Of a stretch of 64,000 nt of DNA, positions 63,938-64,000 are shown in pieces. The translations under genes were made by a program, and so were the position numbers. The DNA lies in assembly GCA_022841885.1 (NCBI GenBank), contig JALHQP010000004.1, positions 1 through 64,000 on the forward strand, written 5' to 3'. This DNA comes from Aquincola sp. GTDB taxonomy: Bacteria > Pseudomonadota > Gammaproteobacteria > Burkholderiales > Burkholderiaceae_C. The first letter of the stretch is position 1; every line of letters starts with the position of its first letter. Under the pieces are notes generated by a model. The model saw nothing but the letters and a program-made list of their open reading frames with translations, was not told the DNA's origin and searched no databases.

Positions 63938-64000
63938 ACCGGCCGCGAAGGCGCGCGATGCGCGACTGCTGGTCGCGATCGTTGCCTACAACGCTGCGCC
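63918..64000 (+). CDS. Start of a probable family 2 glycosyltransferase (cut by window edge)
   Basis: The frame [20 protein letters not shown] continues with IVAYNAA at the window edge. A hydrophobic strand leading into V-A-Y-N is how GT-A family 2 transferases begin. The start may be 63918 (overlapping the previous gene by 20 bases, GGGGA upstream) or 63930. Only 27 codons are visible, so the call is tentative. Confidence 0.45.
   Translation, partial: MPATMAEPAAKARDARLLVAIVAYNAA

Overview
The window is GC-rich, densely coded DNA that reads like a beta-proteobacterial chromosome. The best guess is the Burkholderiales lineage around Rubrivivax, Leptothrix, Methylibium and Roseateles. The basis is gene content and order: secA near argJ, a ugpBAEC-ugpQ operon, a 1300-residue FAD/Fe-S oxidoreductase, the DUF971-ubiE pair, and the epsDEFG-exosortase B block. 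This rests on family knowledge read by eye, not on a database search. I saw no rRNA, tRNA, IS element, phage gene or CRISPR array.

Region 1 (1-20200) is mostly housekeeping. It holds secA, an SGNH-like gene of unknown role, argJ, an MFS exporter with a possible leader-peptide/hairpin control region, the glycerol-3-phosphate/glycerophosphodiester uptake operon on the minus strand, the large FAD/Fe-S oxidoreductase, an isolated epsI, a GGDEF-EAL protein with a degenerate cyclase motif, DUF971 and ubiE.

Region 2 (20400-50700) is a large exopolysaccharide locus. A tightly overlapping plus-strand operon (epsD, epsE, epsF, epsG, xrtB, O-antigen-ligase-like polymerase, acyltransferase) supplies export, chain-length control and membrane steps. 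Around it, in alternating orientation, lie three glycosyltransferases and a DUF5672 protein, a methyltransferase, a GT-C-like membrane protein, a flippase-like UPF0104 protein, a Wzx-type flippase, an AlgJ/AlgX-like SGNH protein, three redox enzymes (FAD oxidoreductase, GMC oxidoreductase, SDR) and a two-subunit molybdenum hydroxylase. Three paralogous secreted right-handed beta-helix proteins are spread through the locus. Two are predicted lipoproteins, and the third is enlarged by an Ig-like domain, two Pro-Ala linkers and an extra domain. They are the best candidates here for a little-described polysaccharide-processing family.

Region 3 (51393-64000) is a compact hybrid NRPS-PKS cluster running off the right edge. 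The NRPS has a formyltransferase domain, a condensation remnant, an adenylation domain split by a luciferase-like FMN monooxygenase, and a carrier domain. The binding-pocket residues I read by hand resemble the glycine code. The PKS is KS-AT-KR-DH-ACP-TE, with KR before DH and no ER. A crotonyl-CoA carboxylase/reductase homologue follows with a 4-base overlap, then the start of a probable family 2 glycosyltransferase. Together they suggest a small, formylated and possibly N-oxidised glycine-derived product extended by one polyketide unit. Its identity cannot be read from the sequence.
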